Positions 1 to 8,224 of a stretch of DNA of 64,000 nt are shown piece by piece (the stretch's first letter is position 1; every line of letters begins with the position of its first letter). The DNA lies in NCBI RefSeq assembly GCF_003402975.1, contig NZ_QURB01000003.1, positions 124,001-188,000 on the forward strand, in the 5' to 3' direction. Origin of the DNA: Brumimicrobium aurantiacum (GTDB taxonomy: Bacteria > Bacteroidota > Bacteroidia > Flavobacteriales_D > Crocinitomicaceae). The notes under the pieces are model-generated. The model worked only from the letters and a program-made list of their open reading frames with translations, ran no database searches and had not been told where the DNA came from. The translations under genes were made by a program, and so were the position numbers.

Positions 1-1
1 C

Positions 2-628
2 TTGGCATCTGATACTTTTTGGTATGTGTTTATTCATCTTTTATCTATTAATTTACTTTGGATTTATTCGATGCAATTGAAAAGAACATTGGTGATCGGA
101 AATGTAGTGATTGCACTATTAACAGCTTTAGTTCCAGTCCTTGTTGGAATCTATTATCAAGATATTTTTAGAACCGTAATTTTAGAAGAAGCCTATCCTT
201 TTCATCTTAATAATTATCAATATTTCCCTGTTTATATTGGTTTAGGATTAGGCCTATTTGCTTTTATTTTAAATTGGACAAGAGAAATCATCAAAGACAT
301 GGAAGATGTGGAAGGAGACAAGGTGTTGAAAGCCCGTACAATTCCAATTGTGTATGGATTACAAAAAGCACGTAATATTTCTATTTTCTTTATTTTGATT
401 ACGATGACATTGACAGTGCCAGTGGTTTGGTTTTGGAAAACAGGATTTGTAGTTGGAATGGCATTGTTGCCTTTAATTTTAAGCGCATTTTCTGCAATTT
501 TTTCAATGCTCATTTTGTTTAAACCATTGTCTCCAAAAAACATTAAAATTGCAGACCTCGGAATAAAACTTACCATAATTTTTGGAATGATTTTACCATT
601 ATTCTGGATCTTTCAAATCTTAAATTAA
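2..628 (+). CDS. UbiA-family prenyltransferase, C-terminal part (5' truncated by window edge)
   Basis: This is the C-terminal part, about 208 residues, of a polytopic inner-membrane prenyltransferase; the true start lies before base 1. UbiA enzymes transfer a polyprenyl chain from its diphosphate to an acceptor. The second Asp-rich diphosphate/Mg site is visible as IKDMEDVEGD (residues 97-106 of the visible part), among several hydrophobic helices. In Flavobacteria a relative annotated as geranylgeranylglycerol-phosphate geranylgeranyltransferase is often followed by maf, and here maf starts 8 nt downstream, which favours that subfamily. The substrate is inferred; a quinone-pathway enzyme is the alternative. 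Confidence 0.85.
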   Translation: MASDTFWYVFIHLLSINLLWIYSMQLKRTLVIGNVVIALLTALVPVLVGIYYQDIFRTVILEEAYPFHLNNYQYFPVYIGLGLGLFAFILNWTREIIKDMEDVEGDKVLKARTIPIVYGLQKARNISIFFILITMTLTVPVVWFWKTGFVVGMALLPLILSAFSAIFSMLILFKPLSPKNIKIADLGIKLTIIFGMILPLFWIFQILN

Positions 629-636
629 TCTCATTT

Positions 637-1206
637 ATGTTTTCAAAAAAAATCATTTTAGGCTCTTCTTCACCACGTAGGAAGCAGTTAGTAGAACAAT
701 TGGGTGTAAATTGCGAAATCCGTAAAAAGGAAGTTGAAGAAATATTTCCCGAAAATATGCCACATCATGAGGTTCCAGAATACCTTTCAAAGTTAAAGGC
801 TGAACCATTAAAGTCTAGTATCATAGAAAATGAGGTTTTACTGACTTCGGATACCGTTGTCATTCTTAATGGTAAGATATTAGAAAAACCAGCCAATCGG
901 GCGGAAGCTATAGAAATGTTAAGTCAATTGTCAGCAAACATAAATGAAGTTGTGACTGGTGTTTATCTATTTAGTAAGAAGAAAGAACACTCCTTTTCTG
1001 TGAGTACCAAAGTATATTTTAAGGAATTGTCTGAGGAAGAAATTATCTATTATGTGGATAGGTTTAAGCCTTTTGACAAAGCTGGAGCCTATGGAATTCA
1101 AGAGTGGATTGGAATGATAGGTGTCGAGAAAATCGAAGGTTGTTTTTATAATGTAATGGGCCTACCAATGCATGATTTGTGGAAGACACTAAATCAAAAT
1201 TTTTAA
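637..1206 (+). CDS. Maf-family nucleotide pyrophosphatase
   Basis: This 189-residue protein has the usual Maf length. Maf proteins are cytosolic house-cleaning enzymes that hydrolyse dTTP/UTP or modified nucleotides to monophosphates. The N-terminal signature LGSSSPRRKQLVEQLG and the central LLTSDTVV, which carries the catalytic Asp, are clear. FDKAGAYGIQ in the C-terminal third is the conserved Maf segment of the YhdE/dTTPase type. It starts 8 nt after the UbiA-family gene, probably in one transcript. Substrate preference cannot be fixed from sequence. Confidence 0.93.
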   Translation: MFSKKIILGSSSPRRKQLVEQLGVNCEIRKKEVEEIFPENMPHHEVPEYLSKLKAEPLKSSIIENEVLLTSDTVVILNGKILEKPANRAEAIEMLSQLSANINEVVTGVYLFSKKKEHSFSVSTKVYFKELSEEEIIYYVDRFKPFDKAGAYGIQEWIGMIGVEKIEGCFYNVMGLPMHDLWKTLNQNF

Positions 1207-1214
1207 TCTAGCTT

Positions 1215-2147
1215 TTATAAAATCCCCAAAGTAATTATGTGTGCCCATCTGTCATTGGATAGCATCAGTAATAAAATAATGATTGGCCAAGCATACATTG
1301 TGGTGTGATAACATATACTGAAAATCATTGTGCGATCTTTAATAAAATAAGTAAACATTGGGAAGAGTAGGATGATAGGAATCCATGGAAAGGAACCTAT
1401 TAGACTATAGTCAGGGACATAATAATTCCATTCATTATTTCTCCAATATTTGACATATTTAATGTCCTTCATTAGTAAGCTTCGTTCGAGATACATGAAG
1501 TGTCGATCTGCTTTTCCTATAAAATCTAAAGAAACCCATGCTTTTTGTCCGTTTTCGAACATCACAGGTGAAGTTTCAGAACCATTACTTCCTGCATAAG
1601 AAATATGAATATTCTTTTTCTGAATATTCGTATGTATTGTTCTTGTAGGAAGATACAATAGGTCAATCGTAATCAAAAAACAAAGTAGTGAACTCACAAT
1701 GACTACAGACATAAATTGTTTCCACCTTTTACCAGTCGTTATATTTCGGAAATATTTTTCATTCTTTTCAGCTTCCTGACGTTTCATTCGCTCGTAACGT
1801 GCTCTTGCCGATTTTACTCTTTCTTCTTTATCGTTATCTTGTGTACCCGATTGACGACGGTAATTGGTGCTTCTTTGTTGGGTTCTTTGTCTCGATCTTG
1901 TTGTTCGAGTAGATCTATAACTTGTATTTTGTCTTCGTTGAGTAGATCTTGGATTGTTGGCTTGCTCTAAAGCCAGTAAAATATTATCATAAGCTTCCGT
2001 TATTTGAATAAACTTACTTTTCGCTTCAGGAGAAGGATTTCTGTCCGGATGATATTTCATTGCCTTTTTGCGATAGGCACGTTTAATGATCTTCTCATTT
2101 TTGGTTGGAGGAATTCCCAATAAATCGAAATAACGTTTGGTACTCAT
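1215..2147 (-). CDS. Membrane-anchored J-domain (DnaJ-like) protein
   Basis: Residues 4-65 form a J domain with the HPD tripeptide in KYHPDRNPSP, the site that stimulates the ATPase of an Hsp70 partner (DnaK). An Arg/Gln/Ser/Thr-rich low-complexity linker follows (about 70-125), then a hydrophobic helix (about 148-168), a soluble stretch and two or three C-terminal hydrophobic segments. No Cys-rich zinc domain or DnaJ C-terminal substrate domain is present, so this is a specialised type III J-protein, not DnaJ. Its start overlaps the stop of the upstream ligase by 4 nt (ATGA), indicating translational coupling. The client is unknown. Confidence 0.85.
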   Translation of the reverse strand: MSTKRYFDLLGIPPTKNEKIIKRAYRKKAMKYHPDRNPSPEAKSKFIQITEAYDNILLALEQANNPRSTQRRQNTSYRSTRTTRSRQRTQQRSTNYRRQSGTQDNDKEERVKSARARYERMKRQEAEKNEKYFRNITTGKRWKQFMSVVIVSSLLCFLITIDLLYLPTRTIHTNIQKKNIHISYAGSNGSETSPVMFENGQKAWVSLDFIGKADRHFMYLERSLLMKDIKYVKYWRNNEWNYYVPDYSLIGSFPWIPIILLFPMFTYFIKDRTMIFSICYHTTMYAWPIIILLLMLSNDRWAHIITLGIL

Positions 2148-3145
2148 AAAATCTCAGTAGTTGTTTTGTTTCGGTCTATTTTACCTGAAGCCGTTTTGAT
2201 TAATGAAGGAATGAAAAAGTAAGATTTTGGGCATTCATACCGATCTAAAACATTTTCAACTTTCACTTTCAAGTCATCCTCATTTAATTTCGTTGTGCCG
2301 ATGAATATTACTTTACTTCCCAGTTTTTGGTCTGGAATCGAACTAATAATGAAATCTGTTGAGTGAATAGTTTTAGCTATTTTTTGCTCTACTTTTTCAG
2401 GATGTATTTTCACGCCACCAGAATTAATCACAAAATCTGCTCTTCCCAACCAATGAAATCTTTTTTCATCAATTAACTCTACGATATCAGTGGTTTTTAG
2501 ATCCTTTATTCCGAGAGATTCATTGTTAATGACCAAACAATCCTCTTCTGTTGAAAGTCGAGTTTTACCAATTGCACAATAAGGTTCGTCTTTATTTTTT
2601 AAATTTTTTAGCGCAATATGAGAAACGGTCTCCGTCATGCCAAAAGTAGCATAGGCACTACATTTAAAGTTTTGAATTTTTTCAATTAACTCATCTGATA
2701 CAGGAGCACCACCAATAATAAGGTGCTTGATTAAATTGAGTTTTTCTGGATTATGTTGTAGCGTTTCTTCCACTTGTAATGGAACCATTGCTACAAAATC
2801 TATGTTTTGGTTTATTGATTTTAATGGATTACTGCTTACTTCGGTCACCAATAGCTTTAGATTAAATTCTAATGCGCGAACAATCATCATTTTCCCTCCA
2901 ATATATTGAGAAGACATGCAAAGTAGAGCGGTAGAACATTTATCTAATTTTAAAAACTCACCCGTCATTTTTGCTGAAGCACTCATTTTCCATTTTGGAA
3001 TATCAATCTTTTTTGGAGGACCTGTTGATCCTGAGCTGAATTGGGTAATTGAAGTCTCTTCATTTTTCCATTGACTTATAAATTGCTTTACCTCCAAAAT
3101 TGCATTTGAAGATGGATCTAAATTTTCGATTTGCATTTTATACAA
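2144..3145 (-). CDS. AMP-binding ligase, MenE-like (o-succinylbenzoate-CoA ligase family)
   Basis: This is a short member (333 aa) of the acyl-adenylate-forming superfamily. The nucleotide-binding P-loop is SSGSTGPPKK (about residues 38-47). A central YATFGMTETV matches the adenine-binding A5 motif, and the C-terminal part carries WLGRADFVINSGG and the late catalytic Lys in TASGKIDRNK. The compact size matches Bacteroidota MenE proteins, which activate o-succinylbenzoate for menaquinone synthesis. No other men gene is in view, so the substrate is inferred. It is coupled to the J-protein gene downstream. Confidence 0.8.
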   Translation of the reverse strand: MYKMQIENLDPSSNAILEVKQFISQWKNEETSITQFSSGSTGPPKKIDIPKWKMSASAKMTGEFLKLDKCSTALLCMSSQYIGGKMMIVRALEFNLKLLVTEVSSNPLKSINQNIDFVAMVPLQVEETLQHNPEKLNLIKHLIIGGAPVSDELIEKIQNFKCSAYATFGMTETVSHIALKNLKNKDEPYCAIGKTRLSTEEDCLVINNESLGIKDLKTTDIVELIDEKRFHWLGRADFVINSGGVKIHPEKVEQKIAKTIHSTDFIISSIPDQKLGSKVIFIGTTKLNEDDLKVKVENVLDRYECPKSYFFIPSLIKTASGKIDRNKTTTEIL

Positions 3146-3256
3146 TTTTAGGCATGAAGTTTGACCTTGTTTTTAGAAATCTTAAGTTTATTTATAAATT
3201 CAAATATGCTGATTTTACATTTAAAAATGTAATTTTAGTTTAACAAAAATAACAAT

Positions 3257-3685
3257 ATGAAATATTTCAGTTTAGTAGCCATCATTTTCGCTTTAATCAC
3301 CTCTTCTTTTATTTGGATGCCAAATGAAGAGAAAACAGAAGGTATTCAGTTTGAATCTCTCACCTTTGAAGAAGCTTTAAAAAAAGCAAAAAAAGAAGAT
3401 AAATTGATTTTCCTTGATGCTTATGCTGTTTGGTGTGGACCATGTAAAATGTTGGATAGAACTACCTTTAAAAATAAAGAAGTTGGTGATGTATTTAACG
3501 AAAACTTTATCAATCTAAAAATTGATATGGAAAAAGGAGAAGGACCAGCAATAGCAAGAAAATATCAAGTTCGTGCTTATCCAACTATGTTTTTAATCAA
3601 TGCAAATGGAAAAGTAGAAAAACGAATTTTAGGATTTGTAAAAGATGAACAGTTACTTTCTGAAGTAGAAAATTTTATTGATTAA
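3257..3685 (+). CDS. Exported thioredoxin-fold protein
   Basis: A signal-peptide-like N-terminus (KYFSLVAIIFALITSSFIW) precedes a single thioredoxin domain with the active site WCGPC in AVWCGPCKML and the cis-Pro loop AYPTMFLI. The FEEALKKAKKEDKLIFLDAYA lead-in is typical of Bacteroidota periplasmic thioredoxin-like proteins (Thioredoxin_7/DsbD-gamma type). It probably reduces or isomerises disulfides in the periplasm. It is monocistronic and ends at a hairpin terminator shared with the convergent CotH gene. Confidence 0.88.
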   Translation: MKYFSLVAIIFALITSSFIWMPNEEKTEGIQFESLTFEEALKKAKKEDKLIFLDAYAVWCGPCKMLDRTTFKNKEVGDVFNENFINLKIDMEKGEGPAIARKYQVRAYPTMFLINANGKVEKRILGFVKDEQLLSEVENFID

Positions 3686-3708
3686 AGGATTGGTAAAAAA
3701 CGTTTAGT

Positions 3709-3738
3709 AAGGATAATCAAATTGGTTATCCTTTTTTT
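3709..3738 (+). terminator. Intrinsic terminator after the thioredoxin gene
   Basis: AAGGATAA pairs with TTATCCTT across a 9-nt loop and is followed by a T-run. It lies between two convergent genes and its T-run touches the CotH stop codon. Confidence 0.75.
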
Positions 3739-6022
3739 ATTGAACAATAAATTTGAACTGCTGGACGTAAAACTGTGAATTCAGCATAATGATGTAAGTT
3801 CCACTTCTCAAAGAAGATAAATTAAATAACTTTTCGGTTTTGTATTCTATTTCAATATTTGATTCAGAATGAACAATCTGGCCTTGCAGATTTGCAATTT
3901 GTATTGTTGCGTTTTCAATATCTTGCCCATGATTGTAAAGTAGGAAATTTCCATTATTTGGGTTAGGTGCCAAACTCACCTGGTCTCCCGTATAAGCGAT
4001 TCCATTACAATTGAAAGAAAAAGTTTCGAGGTTAAAAAACTCCATTAAGTTACTTTTGACAGAACAAGGTCTTTCTTGCAAAAATTCAAGAACATTTTTA
4101 TCTGTTTCATCCAACCATACCTGCTTATTTGGAGGGAAATTCCACCTAGAGACATGATCATTAATTTCAGGAGCATACAACGATTTAATTTTTAAGTATT
4201 TTGCCTTCGTTTCAAGAGGGTCAAAACTTGTTTTTAACAATTCTACATATCGATTGATGAATTGAGCTTTAAATTTTTTGTTTTTGAGTAATTGACGAAA
4301 TAAAAAAGTAGGTGATTTCCAATCAGGAGCACTCGAATTGGAATCAACTTTTGTGGCATATTCTAACATGTTGATGTCGCTATATCCAGCGTCAAGGTCA
4401 TAAAATACCCAACGCCATTTCCCATCTGTTTTAGCTTTCCATAATTTCATGTTATTGGCAGGCCAATCATAGTTTGCAAAGAATAATTCTGCAATTGTAT
4501 AATCGATATAATTATCCATATCAATTTTTGTTTCTACGTAGTCGTAATGAGTGTTGATGGATAAATCATTTTGGTCTATATAATTTAATAAATCTGTATA
4601 ATCCGGATGACTAGATTCTTTGAATTCTACATCATCTTTATCAATGCCATGAAGATACTCAATGTATCTCTCATCAATTCGATCTCGCATGGTGTGAATT
4701 CCCCAATATTCTCCATTGAGGTAAACAATGACGGGTCTGTAATCTTGATAGTCGATGTTTAAATTTTTCGATATTTCATGAGCTAAAACATCTTTGATAA
4801 TGGTAGGTGTGTGCCATCCGCCCATTGTTGTTCTTAAAATAAATCGCTTGTATTCACTATGTTCTCTTTGAGGGAATATTTGATAATCGAAATGTTTCTT
4901 TCCATATTCTTGTCTAGCGTATAAACGCAAAGATTTTTGTGATGCTTGTCGTGTCTTTCCTCCATGAATTCTTATGCCCGCATCCTGTGAAAAGGCGGTT
5001 AGTCCATTTTGATCAAAATACGCAATGTTAACAGACCTTTCCCAGTCATCACCACTATTGAAATAGTTCCCACTCCATTCTGGATTATTTTCATCGTAAT
5101 ATATTCCAGGAACATAAATTCCTGTATCGGAATTGAATAAATTGCCTTCATGAGTAATTAAGGAAACAATAGGCATGGTGTATTTTTGATGAATTTCCTG
5201 ATCTACAAAAAAGCTTTTACTGTAAATATCACTCGATAGTACACCGTTTTTATAGGAAGCAAATCTAATGATGGTGGCTTTGTTAACTTCTTCTTGAGGT
5301 GATTCCCAAGCTTTATAACTTATTTCTTCTTGTAAGGGAGTTGTTGGAAATTCTGTATAATAGTTTGGGTCGCCATCTCGATAATTTAAGAAAATCGAAT
5401 CATCGAAATAGTAATCGTTGTCAGTTGGAATTGAACCATCTAAAGTGTAAAAAATTGAATCTTGATTTGTTGTTTTCAATTTTAAATAAAATGGTTCAGT
5501 GTAAAAGCCTTGTTGGTGTGAAGAAAGAATTGTATTCGCATAATTATTGGAAGTCTTCGGCGAAGGATTGTCAATGATTTGGTGTTGTTGACTTCCATCT
5601 GGTACCTTTCCATAACTTTGATCTGTATTCAGTGATATTGGATTGATTTGGTCAATCAGATTATTCATGTTTGAATAAAGGAAAATTCCTTCACCAGCTG
5701 AAGATATTTTAAAATTGGTATGTAATTCTGGAAGATTGTGGATGTCCTTATCTGAAGCGAAAATCAATAAGAAGTCATTTGGTGGTATAACCACGTTTGG
5801 AAAAATCCACTGTTCTGGTTCGTTATGATCATCTGTTATGGAGTAATTCATTAAGTTGATTGGGACATTCGAATTATTGTATAGCTCTATCCAATCGCTA
5901 TAATCTCCATCAATATCCTGGATTGTCGAATTATTTGAAGACATTATTTCATTGATTACAATGTCTTGACTATAACAACTTAGTGCAAATAGCAGGGCAA
6001 TACATGAAAGTTTAAGCTTCAT
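3737..6022 (-). CDS. Secreted CotH-kinase-like protein with lamin-tail domain and T9SS sorting domain
   Basis: A 761-residue modular secreted protein. After a signal peptide (about 1-18), residues 19-130 look like a lamin-tail domain (IVINEIMSSN, SDWIELYN). Next is a chitobiase/hexosaminidase C-terminal-like segment (FYTLDGSIPT), then a CotH-type kinase-like region with RLYARQEYG, WGIHTMRDRIDERY and WVFYDLDAGYSD. The last ~80 residues (LAPNPNNGNF ... SGTYIIML) match a type IX secretion C-terminal sorting domain. Known CotH proteins phosphorylate spore-coat proteins; the role in Bacteroidota is unknown. It is likely at the cell surface. Confidence 0.85.
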   Translation of the reverse strand: MKLKLSCIALLFALSCYSQDIVINEIMSSNNSTIQDIDGDYSDWIELYNNSNVPINLMNYSITDDHNEPEQWIFPNVVIPPNDFLLIFASDKDIHNLPELHTNFKISSAGEGIFLYSNMNNLIDQINPISLNTDQSYGKVPDGSQQHQIIDNPSPKTSNNYANTILSSHQQGFYTEPFYLKLKTTNQDSIFYTLDGSIPTDNDYYFDDSIFLNYRDGDPNYYTEFPTTPLQEEISYKAWESPQEEVNKATIIRFASYKNGVLSSDIYSKSFFVDQEIHQKYTMPIVSLITHEGNLFNSDTGIYVPGIYYDENNPEWSGNYFNSGDDWERSVNIAYFDQNGLTAFSQDAGIRIHGGKTRQASQKSLRLYARQEYGKKHFDYQIFPQREHSEYKRFILRTTMGGWHTPTIIKDVLAHEISKNLNIDYQDYRPVIVYLNGEYWGIHTMRDRIDERYIEYLHGIDKDDVEFKESSHPDYTDLLNYIDQNDLSINTHYDYVETKIDMDNYIDYTIAELFFANYDWPANNMKLWKAKTDGKWRWVFYDLDAGYSDINMLEYATKVDSNSSAPDWKSPTFLFRQLLKNKKFKAQFINRYVELLKTSFDPLETKAKYLKIKSLYAPEINDHVSRWNFPPNKQVWLDETDKNVLEFLQERPCSVKSNLMEFFNLETFSFNCNGIAYTGDQVSLAPNPNNGNFLLYNHGQDIENATIQIANLQGQIVHSESNIEIEYKTEKLFNLSSLRSGTYIIMLNSQFYVQQFKFIVQ

Positions 6023-6165
6023 TATTTTGTTGGTAATGTGATGGATGAAAATGTTTTTACAAACTTAATCAATCTTTAATTATTGCTTTTTTCTTTTCAC
6101 TCTAGATAACGATACATAAAGAAATTTATTTTTTATTCGTTATCTTTCTTGCCTGATTCGTTATT

Positions 6166-6963
6166 ATGAAAACAAAATACTACTTATTTTTAGTTGCATT
6201 TTTAGGGACTTTGCTATTCGAAAGTTGCGCAATTGAAAAAAGAAAACATCTTAAAGGATGGCATATTGCCTTGAAATCGACGAAGAATAATCAAAGTCAA
6301 ATTTCAAAGCATTCGATTGTTTCAGTAAAACCAATGCCTAAACTCAATAAGGATACATCAGATTTAAGAATTGAAAAGCTTCCGGATGTGTACCAAGCTT
6401 CTAATGAAGTTCTTCTTACTTCCGAAATAATTGATATTCCAATTGAACAAAAGTCAACACAAGAAAACGAAGTAAACAATTTAAATCGTTTAAAAATCGA
6501 GCATAAAAACTCAAATGTTAAAACCGAGATTACAAAGGTTAACAATGACATTCAATCGAACAATTCCAAGGAAAAACAAGAAGATAAAAGTGAGAAGAAA
6601 GGAAGATTTTTTGGTTCATTTCTTGGAGCTTTAGCTGGATTAATTGCCCTTCCTTTTTTATTTGTCTTTAGTTGGGTTTTCTTGAGTGGAGACTATGAAG
6701 ATGATATTGAATGGATAGCAAGTTCAAAAGATTCAGTTTTTAAAAGTGCATTTAAAAGGAGTTTTAATGGTGTTGTAAAAGTTGGTTTTACTGTATTAAC
6801 AATTGCCTTAATGCTTTTTGTTGCATCCTTGATTATTGCTTTTCTTTATGTAGAAGCTGGAATAATTGGTGTCATTTTAGGAATAGCAGCAATCGTTTTA
6901 CTACTTGTATTACTCGCTTATTTATTTGATAAATTCCTGTCTTTTATTTTGCCGGGTTATTAA
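6166..6963 (+). CDS. Putative lipoprotein with C-terminal membrane helices, function unknown
   Basis: A lipobox-like N-terminus (FLGTLLFESC, Cys about 21) is followed by a polar, Lys/Ser/Asn-rich stretch to about residue 145. Two or three strongly hydrophobic segments follow (about 150-175, 200-230, 232-262), with a soluble EDDIEWIASSKDSVF piece between. I do not recognise a family. The combination of lipidation signal and multiple helices is typical of uncharacterised Bacteroidota envelope proteins. It converges on the CoA-transferase gene with a gap of only 8 nt. Confidence 0.65.
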   Translation: MKTKYYLFLVAFLGTLLFESCAIEKRKHLKGWHIALKSTKNNQSQISKHSIVSVKPMPKLNKDTSDLRIEKLPDVYQASNEVLLTSEIIDIPIEQKSTQENEVNNLNRLKIEHKNSNVKTEITKVNNDIQSNNSKEKQEDKSEKKGRFFGSFLGALAGLIALPFLFVFSWVFLSGDYEDDIEWIASSKDSVFKSAFKRSFNGVVKVGFTVLTIALMLFVASLIIAFLYVEAGIIGVILGIAAIVLLLVLLAYLFDKFLSFILPGY

Positions 6964-6971
6964 AACCTTAC

Positions 6972-8057
6972 TTATTTTTTCTCGACTTTAAAAGCTATTC
7001 CACTCACACGTTTTGTTTCTATTCCATTGATGTTTTCCTTACGAATCATTTCTTGTGCTGCTGGTGTTTTGAAAACCGCTGCTAAATCTTTTACCTCACC
7101 ACATGGAACATAGTTTTGATGCATATAATGAAGGATTTCATCAGCCTTGTATTGTTTAACCTTTTCATTAAGTATTTCAAAAAGATCTACTCTGTTTTTT
7201 ACTCTTTCTTGTGTACTTGAAAATCGTTGGTCCTCCGCAATTTCTGAAATACCTAAAAATGTACAAAGTTGCATAAAGTGACGATGACTCCCAATGGCAA
7301 AAGTGATGGTTTTGTGATCTGATGTTTGAAATAATTCTCCGTAAGGTGCAATGTTTGGATGCAAAGATCCAATGCGTTGTGGGACGTGATTATTCATTAA
7401 ATAGTTAGCGGCCTGATTTACCAATGAACTCACTGCTGCATCGTATAATGAAACACTAATACTTTTCCCTTTGTAAGCTGAATTTCCTTTGCGGTCAAAC
7501 AATTCAATCAATATTCCTTCTTTTAAATGGTGTGCAGCCAAAACATCGATTAAGGCAATTGGCATTTTAACCGGACCACTTTCAGGAGTGCCATTCATCG
7601 ACATGATTCCCGTTTCTGCTTGCAGTATCAAATCATAAGCTACACGGTCACTTTTTACACCAAACCCGTTAATTTTCCCGATGATTAACCTTGGATTTAA
7701 TTCATGGAGTTTTGCATCATATATCTGCAACTTTTCTTGATCACCCAACTTAAAATTCATCAAAACCACGTCTGCCAATTTTACTAACTCAAATAATTGA
7801 CTTCGATCTTCTGAATTTTTTAGATTCAATTGCTGATAGACTTTCTTGTAGTTGATACTCGAAAAATACGCTGAAATAGCACTGTTTTTATCTTCGTTGG
7901 GTAGTTTCCAAGAACGCGTAACATCAGGATGTTCGGGATGCTCAATTTTAATGACTTCGGCACCCAGTTCAGCAAAAAACGAACCGACAGATGGACCCGC
8001 CAAAACAGTTGAAAGATCTATGATTTTTAGGTTTTTGAAAATAGCAGAATGTGACAT
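6972..8057 (-). CDS. CaiB/BaiF-family (family III) CoA-transferase
   Basis: Family III CoA-transferases move CoA between acyl groups. The N-terminus IIDLSTVLAGPSVGSFFAEL followed by GAEVIKIEHP is diagnostic, and an acidic catalytic residue is expected within the segment around MNFKLGDQEK. The open frame extends 54 codons upstream to 8219, but that part translates the palindromic element at 8101-8219. I therefore place the start at ATG 8057 (MSHSAIFKNL). At about 361 residues it is slightly shorter than typical relatives (~380-400). The substrate is unknown. Confidence 0.85.
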   Translation of the reverse strand: MSHSAIFKNLKIIDLSTVLAGPSVGSFFAELGAEVIKIEHPEHPDVTRSWKLPNEDKNSAISAYFSSINYKKVYQQLNLKNSEDRSQLFELVKLADVVLMNFKLGDQEKLQIYDAKLHELNPRLIIGKINGFGVKSDRVAYDLILQAETGIMSMNGTPESGPVKMPIALIDVLAAHHLKEGILIELFDRKGNSAYKGKSISVSLYDAAVSSLVNQAANYLMNNHVPQRIGSLHPNIAPYGELFQTSDHKTITFAIGSHRHFMQLCTFLGISEIAEDQRFSSTQERVKNRVDLFEILNEKVKQYKADEILHYMHQNYVPCGEVKDLAAVFKTPAAQEMIRKENINGIETKRVSGIAFKVEKK

Positions 8058-8100
8058 TGAGGATTTGATGATGATAAAAAGTAAAGATAATAAAATTTGT

Positions 8101-8219
8101 TTTTTTGAACGATACAAATTTTTGATGGCGATATGTTTGTATGGACGATTTGTGTTTTTGATGTATGGGCGATTTGCAAATCGCCCATACAACAAAACAA
8201 ATCGTTCAAAAAAAATCAC
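8101..8219. repeat. Nested palindromic element (REP-like)
   Basis: The core 8163-8190 is a perfect 28-bp palindrome: GTATGGGCGATTTG joined to its reverse complement. An imperfect second copy of the half-site lies to its left (ATGGACGATTTG), and outer arms TTTTTTGAACGAT / ATCGTTCAAAAAA close the structure. It sits between the TonB receptor stop and the CoA-transferase start. Similar elements are common intergenic repeats in Flavobacteriia (from memory). It could act as a terminator for the receptor mRNA. Confidence 0.75.
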
Positions 8220-8224
8220 CTCTA

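Noticed and set aside
8058-8219. N-terminal extension of the CoA-transferase
   Set aside because: It translates the palindromic element; the conserved protein begins at ATG 8057.
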